Shown: positions 39,193 to 49,135, numbered from the stretch's first letter. The stretch: DNA of 64,000 bases from Epichloe hybrida (GCA_019022495.1 JAFEKR010000001.1:3906001-3970000), one strand, 5' to 3'. Translations and numbers: made by a program. Notes: generated by a model not told the origin, from the letters alone.

Positions 39193-40044
39193 TCAGAAGT
39201 CGCCCCACCATCTCTGCCTAATTGCCTCCATTCCAAGTTCATCTGGGCAAGGATCAATAAATTTTGGGACAAGGTTTTGCCATCCTTGCCTTGTCTTATT
39301 CCCAAGCCAAGCTGATGTATATTCCCAATAATGGGGGTACCAGCCTGAAAATTCCCAGTCTATGATAGCCACGATTTTCCCGTCTCGAAGAAGAATGTTA
39401 AAAGGATTGAGATCGCCATGCGTAAACACAGGGAGTGCTGGTTCTTGGCCATCTTGCATCACTATCATGCGCTTGATTTCGGCCCATTTTTCGTCATCAT
39501 CTTGGTGATCTGGGCATTGATCCAATTGTAGTCCCTCGCGTAACCAGTGATGGAATGCTAGTATTGATGGGAAAGGCCCAAATCTTGGTTCTCGTCGGGG
39601 AATGCGAGAGTCACGCAATGACCCTCCCACGCAGCTTTGTGCAGAGTGATCCGGCGCCGGAAGCGCCCTTAGCTCTTGGATAATGTTTCGTAACTGCATT
39701 AAGACATGCTCGCGCTCCAAGTCCGATAGGCCAGGCCAGGCAGCCGCGAGGGTTTTGCCAGGTATTCTTTCCATAACGATATATTTTGATTTCTTGCGAA
39801 CAAAAGAGCAATACACGTGGGGAACTGGAATATTCGTCTGGCTAGCGATAAAAAGTATTGTTGCGCCTTCAGTGAGGTTTACGCCGTTGACCTTCTTCAC
39901 AATAGCCCATGGTGCAATGGGAACGCAGGGCCCGTCACATTTGTAAAACCGGGCAATAGTTTTTATCGCAAGGAGCGTAAGACATCGCCGAATCGCGGTG
40001 TCTTTGATTGCAAGTTCGCCGGGTCGCTGAACTTCGGTTGGCAT
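39193..40044 (-). CDS. APH-family phosphotransferase-like protein
   Basis: A single open frame of 283 codons starts at ATG 40,044. It has the aminoglycoside-phosphotransferase fold: an ATP-site segment and hinge (YIVMERIPGKTL, about residues 89-100), the Brenner motif HGDLNPFN (residues 209-216, catalytic Asp211) and IIDWEFSGW, with the Mg-binding Asp229. Fungal members of this family are numerous and of mostly unknown substrate; antibiotic resistance should not be assumed. The length is typical of short fungal APH proteins. No intron is needed. It is convergent with the truncated fragment ending at 39,094. No RIP-type damage is seen although it lies only about 2 kb from the AT-rich island, and all key residues are kept, so it may be functional. 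Confidence 0.85.
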   Translation of the reverse strand: MPTEVQRPGELAIKDTAIRRCLTLLAIKTIARFYKCDGPCVPIAPWAIVKKVNGVNLTEGATILFIASQTNIPVPHVYCSFVRKKSKYIVMERIPGKTLAAAWPGLSDLEREHVLMQLRNIIQELRALPAPDHSAQSCVGGSLRDSRIPRREPRFGPFPSILAFHHWLREGLQLDQCPDHQDDDEKWAEIKRMIVMQDGQEPALPVFTHGDLNPFNILLRDGKIVAIIDWEFSGWYPHYWEYTSAWLGNKTRQGWQNLVPKFIDPCPDELGMEAIRQRWWGDF

Positions 40045-40967
40045 TTCGTGAATGTTTTTTTTTTTTCAATAGGATACTAGGTTTGAGTTAAGTTTCGTTA
40101 TCAAGACTGAGGGTTATGCGGTCTCGGCCGTTGAGCGGAAGAACCTCGGTCCAGCCGCAGGAGGAAGGCTGGGAGCCCCTACAGATCTTGCCCTTGCAGG
40201 TGTGTACGTAAGTGAAAAGTGGAGGGACACGCGGCAGCTAGGTGGGTTATAAGTGGGGTCTTTCGGCGGTTAGGCTAACGGCGCTTCGCAATTTGACCTC
40301 CAAAAGCGGCATCACGTTTTCCCGAAATGGACACCTCAACCTCGGGGCGCTTTTGCTGTGAACCTGCACTTTTGTCGTGAATACTAACGGTGCAGGAGCT
40401 CCAAGTAGCTCTGGACTCGTGGTCATTGATAGAGAAACGGACAGCTTCGCATTGATTCATTAAACGACACAGAAGTACTTTGGAAAGATCTTGCCAAGGT
40501 GGAGTCCACTAGGTAACATAGACATGGCTTTGCGCTCTGTCACTTACCTAGGGCTGTCCATCTTTGACTTTGGACTCATAAGCCCACATAATAACCTAAA
40601 TCGGTTCAAAAATTATCCTCTCTTCACTTATGCAGCCGAATTTTGTGCTCGAGCGAGACTTCTTTCCCCCCCTTCTTGCTGCGCAACTTGTGCTCGTGCG
40701 ATCCTAGTAGTCTTGCCTTAACTTCCTTTCTTCTCCAAGTATTGCACAAGTATTTTTAGACACAGGCTATCGTGTCGATCGGCTCGTCCAGTGACGCATT
40801 TAGGAGACGAAATGTAAGGGCTAGATGCCTGCAGTCTTCTTCTCACGCTTGGGATCTCCTTGGTCGGGAGAGCCTTTCCGTACAGCAATCCTGTTAACGT
40901 CTAGACTATAGCTGCTAGCTCAGATTCTTCTGCGACACACAAGAATGGTCAAAGGTCTTATGATGAA
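40045..40967. other. Intergenic, no gene seen
   Basis: Gene-like base composition but only short ORFs. One minus-strand ORF of 61 codons (40,275-40,460) has a non-random look but no recognisable domain and no convincing splice continuation. I do not call a gene. The segment holds the promoter of the minus-strand APH gene, with a T-rich tract just upstream of its start at about 40,051-40,065. Confidence 0.5.
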
Positions 40968-41340
40968 ACGCTTTGGGCGTCGCATATCACCGAAGTAGGG
41001 AACAATGAACCTTGAGCCCAGTTAATCCCTGTGGGCAGCATCCTCTTCTAGAAAGGCTCTCTCGGCGGCATAAACGCCAGCACCTTCGTAACACGGAATC
41101 AAACATTGATAAGCAACCGTACCGCTTTATCAGGGATGATCTTGTAGGTCTTAGGGTAAGGCCTCAATGACATCATAGCCTTTTACTCGGTTTACAGCTT
41201 GTCATACACGGTCGATGTAATCAGTCATCAGCATTGGTGCCGCTTGTATGAGTGAATATGGCATCGAAAGGTGAATAATTGCAGGTTGCGTCATGAGCCA
41301 ATGCTTCGAGGCTTATTTGGATCACCTCTGTAAGTCTCTG
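40968..41340 (-). pseudogene. Decayed unidentified coding fragment
   Basis: Reading the minus strand from about 41,312, one frame gives a protein-like run (IIHLSMPYSLIQAAP, then TDYIDRV) followed by an in-frame TGA, then QAVNRVKGYDVIEALP and another stop. It continues after frame changes with AYQCLIPCYEGAGVYAAERA and INWAQGSLFPTSVICDAQS. The alternation of convincing peptide segments with single-base frame changes and CGA-to-TGA type stops indicates an old pseudogene rather than chance. I cannot name the family. The fragment lies in the damaged gene belt beside the transposon island. Confidence 0.4.
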
Positions 41341-41990
41341 TGAGTCTGTAGTGGCCAGCTTAGCTTTGTCTCAGATACGGAGACAAATGAGCCATTTCTG
41401 CCATTTCTTTCTCTCGAATCTGCCACTGCTAGACATTGGAGCCTGAAATGCTCGCAACTGTGACACTGCTCCCGTGGAAATCACGCCCTTAATCCCACCC
41501 AGATAAGCAGCTCGGGAATTAAATTTCACATTGCTGTCTCCTGATTACCAATACCAAGTTTCGCCCGCTAAACACGCAGCATCGGAATCTTTTTTGAATC
41601 AAGGTGGATCCGAGGTGTCTCACCCCCCACATGCACTCGTTAAGTCCGATTGATTAACCTCGTTGGCGGCGCAGCGACAGGAATGCGTTGCTCCCAACTA
41701 CAGTAGACTAGATAAAAAGAAAGTGAGATATATAAATAAGAACCATGGATCTTATGGTACGTTTGACTACAAGGCAAGAAGAAAAGATTCCCCCAAGATT
41801 CATTGTTCAAACAAATTCGACTTGGCCAATCCACGCCTCTAGATTTGGCATCCCTGCCCGAATTGTATTGCTGCCCGTTTGTTTTTCATCGAAGCTCTCT
41901 TGCTTCACCTTGACACGAGAATCTTCTTCTGCTGTTGTTTTTATTTCCGACCTCCCCCCCCGTTTTGTTCCCCCCCGCTATTCGCTCGTG
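41341..41990 (+). promoter_or_regulatory. Promoter and pyrimidine-rich leader of the 41,991 gene
   Basis: A strong TATA-like element, TATATAAATA, lies at 41,729-41,738, about 250 bp upstream of ATG 41,991. The last 60 bp before that ATG are C/T-rich, as is common in fungal leaders. An in-frame ATG at 41,745 lies only about 7 bp past the TATA element and so is probably outside the transcript. This is the main reason for choosing the later start. Nothing else is recognised. Confidence 0.5.
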
Positions 41991-43757
41991 ATGGTTCGTC
42001 TCGGGAACCTGCTCATCCTAAGCCTCAACCTAGTCCATGCTCGCTCCCAAGATGGCCATCCCGGTGCGGCGATCCTACAGCGAAATACTGGGGACGACTC
42101 CCATTCTTATACCTCCAACTTAAAGCGCTTACACCACACTGTGAGGCATGCTAGAAGCATCATTGAGGATCGAGACGCCTCCATCCCAGTGCCCGAGTCG
42201 GAACTGCATAGCATTTTGGCCAAGATTGAAGATCTTGAAAATCAGGTCAAGGCACTGCTGAAACAAGGTGGTGATGCTTCTTCGGCATCAGCTGCGGCCG
42301 GATCAAGGCCGGGCCCCAGCGCGAATCACGACACTAGCGACCAAGATTGCGATATCGAGGATTTGAGCCATGACCTTGGTTCAAGAGCCGTGGTGGACTC
42401 CGATGGACAGGTGAGTGGACATTCTTCATTCCGCCGGAACGCTAACTGCCCCATGAAATCAGCCGGGACGGGGAAGAAGGATGGTGAGGCTGGGGTTCCG
42501 TCAGGGGAGAGTCCTGGGTCTGGACCAAATGGGTCTGGGAGCGACGGTGATTCGTCCGGAACGGGCACTGAGAGTCCAGAAGAACCAAGTTCAATTGGCA
42601 ACTCTCGTGTGAACCCCTCCTCTCCAGCTACTGTGGTTGCCGCTGATGATACTTCTGCCGAGTCATCTGGCTCTCCAGAGGCATCTGATGTGATGGGTGA
42701 AGACACCTCTTCCAGTATGCCTAGCCAAAAGAATTTGGTTCAAGAAGATATTCCCACGAAGGCTTCCGCGACCGCCGCCGCCGACATGATACCTACTCAG
42801 GCTGTTTCCGACACACGAGAGTACATCGAGATCCAAACTCTGCCTGTCAATGGCAAATACATAACGACCACAGTCACAAGTACGAGGACGCGCCTGTCGA
42901 CTGTTGTGGTTGCAATGAAGCATAGCTCCACAGGCGTTGCTCAGAAGGCGGAAATGGAGGACAGCAAGCCTACTAGTCCTACAGCCCCTGTGACAGAAAC
43001 CAAAAAGGGACCCGATAGTGCTGATACAGATGAGCCGGACACGGTCGCATCCCCTCCCAGTGTCGGTGGCCTCAGGAAGTACACCAACAGTACCACCACA
43101 GTGGAGAGGGTCTCCAACGGCACAACGGAAAACAAGATTGCGGACGGTAACAAGGACAAGAATGTGGCGGCGGCGCAAGCTCCTTCAAGGAAGAAGAAGC
43201 AGGCCCAATTTGCCGTGCCCGACGCCAAGCCATCCGGCCCTCAGCAAATTCAGCCGAATTTGGCCAAGTCCGGGTCCAATGCCAGCAGCGTTGCTCAGCC
43301 AGAAGCGGTGAACGGGGTGCACGAGAAGTTGATGAGCCTCGTCGCCACCGGAGCCCGTCTGGAAAGCTCAAATGCTAGCCGCACCGCCGGCGACATTTCG
43401 GAAACGACCGCCCGGCCCACTGTCGCGGAGAGGTTTGCCAACGGGACTGTGGCGGATAAGTTCTTCAACAGCACTTCTCAGGAACCAGCCCCGAGCAGCA
43501 AACCCGATCAAAACCGAGAGCCCGAACCCATTTCCCCGCAGATCAAGATCGTCAACGTCGTCCCCATCCGCCCCAAGCCGTCCGGCGGTAGCTCATCGGC
43601 GTGGACTGTGCCACCAACCGCGAAGCCCGGGCCGTCCTCGAGCGTCGCCGGGCCTGCCAACGTGACTTCCGTCCGGCCCCTCAGCGGGTTCAAGACTATT
43701 CGGACACCGCAGCCCAGGCATTCGATGAATGCTGAGCGCCGCGATGAACGAAGCTAA
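41991..43757 (+). CDS. Secreted Ser/Thr/Pro-rich low-complexity protein
   Basis: Start ATG 41,991 gives 588 residues beginning with a probable signal peptide (MVRLGNLLILSLNLVHA). The 82 codons upstream in the same frame read as leader, not as secretory protein. A short helical segment about residues 60-90 (HSILAKIEDLENQVKALL) could form a coiled coil. The rest is a long Ser/Thr/Pro/Gly/Asp-rich region with several N-glycosylation sites. A conserved-looking patch, YIEIQTLPVNGKYITTTV (about residues 278-295), is of a type seen in fungal surface proteins. There is no C-terminal GPI-type hydrophobic tail, so a secreted or wall-associated role is inferred. An intron-like sequence at 42,411-42,462 would shift the frame if removed (see findings). 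I do not recognise a family. Confidence 0.72.
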   Translation: MVRLGNLLILSLNLVHARSQDGHPGAAILQRNTGDDSHSYTSNLKRLHHTVRHARSIIEDRDASIPVPESELHSILAKIEDLENQVKALLKQGGDASSASAAAGSRPGPSANHDTSDQDCDIEDLSHDLGSRAVVDSDGQVSGHSSFRRNANCPMKSAGTGKKDGEAGVPSGESPGSGPNGSGSDGDSSGTGTESPEEPSSIGNSRVNPSSPATVVAADDTSAESSGSPEASDVMGEDTSSSMPSQKNLVQEDIPTKASATAAADMIPTQAVSDTREYIEIQTLPVNGKYITTTVTSTRTRLSTVVVAMKHSSTGVAQKAEMEDSKPTSPTAPVTETKKGPDSADTDEPDTVASPPSVGGLRKYTNSTTTVERVSNGTTENKIADGNKDKNVAAAQAPSRKKKQAQFAVPDAKPSGPQQIQPNLAKSGSNASSVAQPEAVNGVHEKLMSLVATGARLESSNASRTAGDISETTARPTVAERFANGTVADKFFNSTSQEPAPSSKPDQNREPEPISPQIKIVNVVPIRPKPSGGSSSAWTVPPTAKPGPSSSVAGPANVTSVRPLSGFKTIRTPQPRHSMNAERRDERS

Positions 43758-44312
43758 GGAGAACGGCTCCCAGTTTCGCGACTTTACAGATTGATCAAAT
43801 GAACGCTTGATGACCTTTTTTTTCTTCGGCAATTTTTATTCCCCTGGTTTTTTTTCTTCAGGTCTCTCTGCCGGTTTCGTAATGACTGGCGCATGGGTGG
43901 TTTATATTTTCTTTCAGGGTGACGACTTTGACCAATGTTTTTTTTTCTTAAATAATTAAATGGGAAGGAAACGCGGGAAAAGAAAGGAAGAAGAAAACAT
44001 TGTCAATGGGGAGAGCAAAACTCAAGCTAGCACACACATGATCCACGCAAGTTTGCAACGAATACTATTGTTTCTTGATGCTTCGCCCCCCACCTATTAT
44101 TAACCCTATCCATCATGGGAAGCGAACTTTGAGTCCGCTTGGTCACACAAGCTAATGTAGAAAAGCCGGAATCCCCGACTCCGCGGCTTGGGGAAGCATT
44201 GGTCCGGGGCGAGAGGCCCGAGAAAAGGCGGAGAGGCCCACTTTTTGCGCAATCGAAAACCTGGAGATGGAATCGCTGGGGTTAGGGTTGGCCGGGTCCG
44301 ATCTCGTCGCGT

Positions 44313-44331
44313 GGCCGGAATCATTCCGGCC
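44313..44331. promoter_or_regulatory. Palindrome with CGG-N7-CCG
   Basis: GGCCGGAAT-C-ATTCCGGCC is a perfect inverted repeat with 9-base arms and a 1-base centre. It contains CGG and CCG in inverted orientation 7 bases apart, a layout bound by Zn2Cys6 dimers in general. A related palindrome follows about 490 bp downstream. A binding role is inference. Confidence 0.45.
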
Positions 44332-44798
44332 AATGGGCCCCACATATCGTGCAGATTTGGGGCCGGGCAGAGTCGGCAGGAAGTGGGTCTCTCTTCCCTT
44401 GCATCAACCCCTTCTTATCTCGCCTTTGCTTGTTGATTCGGCAAGATACGCATTGAGCTCGCGCTTCAAGAACCAGGACTCTGAGCAACGGGGGCTGTCG
44501 CCCAGTCAGTCTGCGCGCCGTGCGCGAGGCCGCGGATACTCATCGTCGCTCCCCCGGCGCTCTGTCGCCGAATGGGCCTCCGGAGCGCGCCGCAGCCGCC
44601 GTTGGTCGCTCACTCATGTCAGGGGTGCGCGTTCTCGCGACCACCAAAGTCGATGATGAGACCCTGAAGCCGCGCCTCTCTTACGTGATGGCTGCAAGGG
44701 GATGCTCTGGTCCCTTCCAATAACAGGCCAGATAGAGGGTCCTAGACTCCAGAGCCCTCCGATGCGGCCGCGCTTCGTGATCAGATCCCCGCTCGTGA

Positions 44799-44818
44799 GG
44801 CCGGAACGCATTCCGGCC
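44799..44818. promoter_or_regulatory. Palindrome with CGG-N8-CCG
   Basis: GGCCGGAA-CGCA-TTCCGGCC has 8-base arms and a 4-base centre, followed by CAA as is the copy at 44,313. It lies about 290 bp upstream of the dioxygenase ATG, a usual distance for a fungal regulator site. Function is not shown. Confidence 0.45.
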
Positions 44819-45008
44819 AACAACTACTTAGGCGGCGGCGCGGGCCCGGGTGGTTGAGAAGAATTTTGACCTTGTAGCCAACGTTCCCAAGGACTCAAAT
44901 CGATCCCCCCCCCCAGGCAGTCCAGTGCACATTTTTGCCCCTTTGTTAGAGCCAGAAAACAGGGCTTCCCTCGTGCTTCGTAACCTCTTTTCGCACATAC
45001 ACCACTTA

Positions 45009-45063
45009 CACTCACACACTCACACGCACACACACACTCACACACACACACACTCTCTCTCTC
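45009..45063. repeat. CA/CT microsatellite in the dioxygenase leader
   Basis: A tract of (AC)n interrupted by CTC units passes into (CT)4 and lies 45 to 100 bp upstream of the start codon at 45,108. It is probably within the 5' untranslated region. Such tracts vary in length between strains. Confidence 0.7.
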
Positions 45064-45107
45064 GACCACTTTCCCCCAGCCCCCCAACCACAAACTCGCG
45101 TTGCGCA

Positions 45108-46706
45108 ATGGGTTCCCTAGGTACCACAAACACCTTCCAGGTTCTGGAAAACCCTCGTCCAGATGACAGGTCCCTCCCAGCCTTCATGGTTTCTACCACT
45201 CGAGGTTTTCTTCCTCGCATGGACCCCGTCGTCACATTGCCCAAGGAGTTTGACGCCCTCGAGTCTCTGCTCCAGCGCATGCCCGTAAGGACCCTATCAG
45301 GAGAGCCCGGCTTGCTCGCCCAGAGCAAGCTGGGCGACGTCGTTGACAATGAGTTCCCCGACCTCACGGACTATATGGACAGGTACAAGGAGGACTTGCC
45401 CATGATGAACGCCTTGTACCGCGACTACTCCTTCTTGGCGTCGGCTTACTTGCTGGAGCCTTGCCATGAGCGCTTCCTCAGAGGCGAGGACTACGGTTTG
45501 GGCAGACAGGTGCTGCCGAGAAACATTGCACGCCCTATCGCTCGCTGTGCTGACATGTAAGTCATTTGTTGCTGCTTCATCTCTTCAGATCTCCGGCGCC
45601 AACATGTGGAGTGGAACCTGTCTGCGCAGAATACTGACGTCCCTTTTTTTTTTTTTTTCTCAAATCGCAAAAGTGCTGGATTCTTACCTTTCATGGAGTA
45701 CGCTGGCTCATATGCCCTGTACAACTACCGCCTCCAAGACCCATCTCGTGGCCTAGAGTATGACAACCTGCGTCTCATTCGCGCCTTTGAGCACGGTCTT
45801 GACCCGAGCTCCTCAGAGGCCGGCTTCGTTCTCGTGCACATTGACATGGTCAAGAACTCGGGCCCCCTCGTCGCCGGCACCGTCAAGTGTCTCGACATCG
45901 GGTCCGGCATCTCCACCCCCACCGGCACCGTGCAGGAGCGCACCACGTTCAACGAGGGCCTCTCCGGCATCCTCGGCGCGCTCAAGAAGATCAACGCCGT
46001 CATGGAGACCATGTGGGGCAAGTCCCGGCCCACCGAGTACACCAGTTTCCGCACCTTCATCTTCGGAATCACGTCCCAGAGCATGTTCCCCGACGGCGTC
46101 GTCTACGAGGGTCTCAACGACGGCAAGCCCGTGTCCTTCCGCGGCGAGAGCGGCGCCAACGACTCCATGGTTCCCCTGATGGACAACTTCCTCCAGGTCC
46201 CCATGCCAGACACGCCGCTGACCGAGATCCTCAACGACTTCCGCAAGTACAGGCCCAGCAACCACAGGGACTTCCTCCTCCACGTGAAGGAGGTGTCCGA
46301 GGCCAGCCACCTCCGGGGCTTCGCCCTCGCCCTGCATGCCGAGCCCGCCGCCGCTGACGAGGAGACGAGGGATCTCGTCCGCGAGTCTCGCAGCCTTTGG
46401 CTCCAGATCCTGGACCAGGTTCGCGACTTCCGTTGGCGCCACTGGTGCTTCGCCCGCGAGTACATCCTCAAGCGCACCTCCCACCCTACTGCCACTGGGG
46501 GCAGCCCCATCGTCACCTGGTTGCCCAACCAGCTCGAGGCCGTCCTGGCTGACATGGTCAACATCGATGCCCTCTCCCGCAAGGACGACGCTCGTGGCCT
46601 TGGCAAGACTTGCGAGGCCGTCATGGATGGGGCTCTGCGGCAGAGAGAGGCCCTGCGAAAGGAGGTGGACAAGTATTGCGCCGAGCGAGGTATCTCAAGG
46701 AAATAG
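45108..46706 (+). CDS. Indoleamine 2,3-dioxygenase
   Basis: This haem enzyme opens the indole ring of L-tryptophan to N-formylkynurenine, the first step of the kynurenine route to NAD in fungi (BNA2-type). Exons are 45,108-45,556 and 45,674-46,706, giving 493 residues. The 117-bp intron has donor GTAAGT, branch CTGAC, a T-tract and the acceptor CAAAAG, weaker than the usual YAG. Splicing gives ADIAGFLPFMEYAGSYAL, the conserved family junction. Other family marks are FRGESGANDSMVPLMDN and RDFRWRHWCFAREYI, whose His406 is the expected proximal haem ligand, followed by ATGGSPIV. Length suits fungal IDOs. Filamentous ascomycetes often carry several IDO paralogues, so whether this is the NAD-pathway copy or a catabolic one cannot be told. 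A CA/CT-repeat leader lies upstream and a T-run follows the stop. Confidence 0.93.
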
Positions 46707-47838
46707 GAGCCACGCGCGTCTACTTTGAATTTTTTTTTTTTTTTTAATCATCTCGAGTCAGCAAAAGTTGGAAGCATCACGAAAGCAAGGCCCCTAGATA
46801 ACTCATTTCGAGGGTGGCTACACCCATGGCTGAGACAATTCTAATTAGACGGGAACAACGGAAGATTCGAGGTCTAGGGCTAGTATCGGGATTCAACGTT
46901 GATGGGCCAGGGTGCGATCGTGGTTTCCAAAGGCGACCTTGGTAACATTGCAAGAGATGCCGTATTCTTTTCACGGTTTTCGTTTGGACAATGGGCTGTC
47001 ATCTTCATCTTTATACGGCTGCTTTTTTTCGAGTTCTCTTTGGGGTTTCACTGTCTTTGATTCCGAGTCCACCTCAACTTCTTTTTCTTCTTTCTAGACC
47101 AGACTCTACTAGACTTCGTTGCAAAAAACAGCATTGATCTATGAACGTGTTGGATGGAGGAAAGAAGAAAGTGTCATCACATGGACGTACGTTCACTTCC
47201 TATGGTTTCACCCAGTCCTCGACTACGATTTAACCAAGTCGAGTAGCTGCGGATATTTATCTCGTGGTAGCGCCACAAGTCACTATTGTAATACATGTGA
47301 GAGGGCAGTGCACTATGATCTGTGTTCTATAGATTTCCTACCATGGGCAGGCAGTTCTGCAAATACTAAATGCTTGGCGATTTTCTGAAGACATTCACGG
47401 TTCTTGCTTTAGCCTCCACGCTGTCCTCTCTCAACACAGGTAGAAATGGAATGCAAGACTAGGCACTGCTAGAAGGCTAATAGCTCGGGGTGGTGGCGTA
47501 CATGTTTTAAACTCTAACCCCTCACATACAATCAGAGTATTGTACTGCGCATGTGTAGCACGCACGATTTCCCAGGGTTTCGTCCCGGCTCTCCCGTCTC
47601 GCCGAAGACCGGAGAAGCGTCCGAGACCGGCACCGCAACCAGCGCTTTCTTCACGCCGTCTCGGTCCCGGTCGTCCATGTGCATGACGAGCCGCCAACGC
47701 CATCCATATAAAACGAACGTCCTATCCAACCACCAAGACAGAACAGACATTTGGACCTCGTCCACCCACCCATCACTTTTTCCACACCACACGCACCGAG
47801 AAGTCCAAAAAAAAAAAAAAAAAACACCGCACCTCGCA
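46707..47838. other. Intergenic between dioxygenase and PLP enzyme genes
   Basis: A T14 run shortly after the stop (about 46,731-46,745) probably belongs to the 3' UTR. No ORF with family features is seen. The right end holds the promoter of the next gene: TATAAAA at 47,707-47,713, 126 bp before the ATG, and an 18-base A run at 47,807-47,824 just upstream of the start codon. Confidence 0.55.
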
Positions 47839-49135
47839 ATGTCTACCAGCACAGCACCCAACCCCCCACTCACGCGCGCCTCGGTCCAATCCGCCCACGC
47901 CCTCATCAAAGCGCACATCCACCGCACGCCGGTCCTCACCAACCGCACTCTCTCGGACCTGGCGTCCTCGCCGCGCGACCTCAAGGGCACGCGGTTCGAG
48001 GGCAGGAAGGCCGCGCGCCCGACGCTGCGACTGTGGTTCAAGTGCGAGAATCTGCAGCGCGCAGGGGCTTTCAAGGTCCGGGGGGCGTTTCACGCGCTGG
48101 AGAGGCTGATGATGGAGGAGGGATGGGTGGAGGGTGGAGGGAAGGAGAGGGGGGTTGTTACGCACAGTTCTGGTGAGGGGGGGGGGTTTTTTTTTTTTTT
48201 GTTCCCCTTTTTTTCCTTTTTCATTTTTCATTTTTTTTTTTAAAAATTAGATAATAAACACCATCGCGTACCAGACGACTGACCGGAAAGCAGGGAACCA
48301 CGCGCAGGCACTCGCGCTCGCGGCGCGCGAGAACAAGATGACGGCGCACGTCATCATGCCCAGCATCTCGGTGGCGCAAAAGATGGCCGCGACAAGGGGG
48401 TACGGCGCGAGGGTGTACTTGAGCGGCAGCACGTCGGCGGAGCGGGAGGCGCTCGCCGACAAGGTCATGGGCGAGACGGGGGCGCGACTGGTGTCGCCGC
48501 ACGACGACCCGAACGTCATGCTCGGGCAGGGCACCATGGGCCTGGAGTTCCAGGAGCAGGTGTCGGAGCAGGTGTCGGAGCAGGTGTCGGGGCGGACGGG
48601 CGGCGGCGGCGGGGGTCGCGGCGGCCTCGACGGCATCGTGGCGCCGTGCGGCGGGGGAGGCATGTTGTCGGGCGTGGCGCTGTCGGCCGAGGGCACGGGC
48701 ATCAGGGTGTTTGGCGCGGAGCCGAGCTACCAGGGGGCCGACGACGCCAAGAGGGGGTACTACGCGGGCGAGAGGGTGGAGAAAGTGTCGTCGCTGACGG
48801 TGGCCGACGGGCTGCGCACGCCGCTGGGGAGGTGGCCGTGGACGGTGATTTACGAGAGGCGGCTCGTGAGCGGCATGTACAGCGTCACCGAGGACGAGAT
48901 CAGGGCGGCCATGAGGCTGGTGTGGGAGCGCATGAAGCTGGTGGTGGAGCCGAGTGCGTGTGTCGGGCTGGCCGTGGTCCTGTTCGACGAGGACTTCAGG
49001 CACATGGCGGAGAGGGAGGCCGGGGACGAGGGCTGGGATCTGGGCGTCGTGCTGAGTGGCGGCAACGTGGGTGTCGATGCCGTGGCGAGCATGTTTACAA
49101 CGCCCGACGGGCAGTCGACGGCCTCGGTTTATTAA
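47839..49135 (+). CDS. Serine racemase/threonine dehydratase-type PLP enzyme
   Basis: This is a fold-type II pyridoxal-phosphate enzyme that deaminates or racemises serine/threonine. Exons 47,839-48,172 and 48,294-49,135 give 391 residues. The 121-bp intron (GTGAGG donor, G and T runs, CTGAC branch, CAG acceptor) splits the family motif; joined it reads HSSGNHAQALALAA. The Schiff-base lysine is Lys79 in GAFKVRGAF. The phosphate-binding loop is CGGGGMLSG (Gly231-234). The C-terminus has SGGN. EPSYQGADD (Glu254 to Asp262) resembles the divalent-metal site of serine racemases. A low-complexity insert at about residues 198-216 (QVSEQVSEQVS then a Gly run) comes from a 12-bp tandem repeat and is unusual for the family. 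There is no C-terminal ACT domain, which argues against biosynthetic ILV1. Racemase and dehydratase cannot be told apart here. Confidence 0.88.
48553..48592 (+). repeat. In-frame 12-bp tandem repeat
   Basis: The unit GAGCAGGTGTCG (Glu-Gln-Val-Ser) occurs three times in a row inside the PLP enzyme coding region and is followed by a GGC/GGG run coding for glycines. It keeps the frame. Confidence 0.85.

Larger units (their letters stand above)
43758..45107. other. Intergenic region upstream of the dioxygenase gene
   Basis: About 1.35 kb without a convincing gene; the ORFs are GC-biased and lack domain signatures. T-rich stretches around 43,818-43,950 probably serve the 3' end of the secreted-protein gene. 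Two related perfect palindromes (44,313-44,331 and 44,799-44,818) and a CA/CT microsatellite (45,009-45,063) lie upstream of the dioxygenase start. Confidence 0.6.

Noticed and set aside
39193..40044. Antibiotic-resistance gene
   Set aside because: The APH fold is shared by many fungal proteins of unrelated or unknown function; nothing here indicates an aminoglycoside substrate.
44267..44656. 129-codon ORF in the dioxygenase upstream region
   Set aside because: Arg/Ser/Gly-rich translation with no domain, no splice context and overlapping ORFs in other frames. It is typical of GC-rich intergenic DNA.
45009..45063. CA/CT tract as a telomere-like repeat
   Set aside because: Fungal telomeres are TTAGGG-type; this is an ordinary dinucleotide microsatellite in a gene leader.
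45813..46484. 223-codon minus-strand ORF
   Set aside because: Antisense shadow of the dioxygenase exon 2, low complexity and without any domain.
48221..49003. 260-codon minus-strand ORF
   Set aside because: His/Arg/Pro-rich antisense shadow of the PLP enzyme exon 2.
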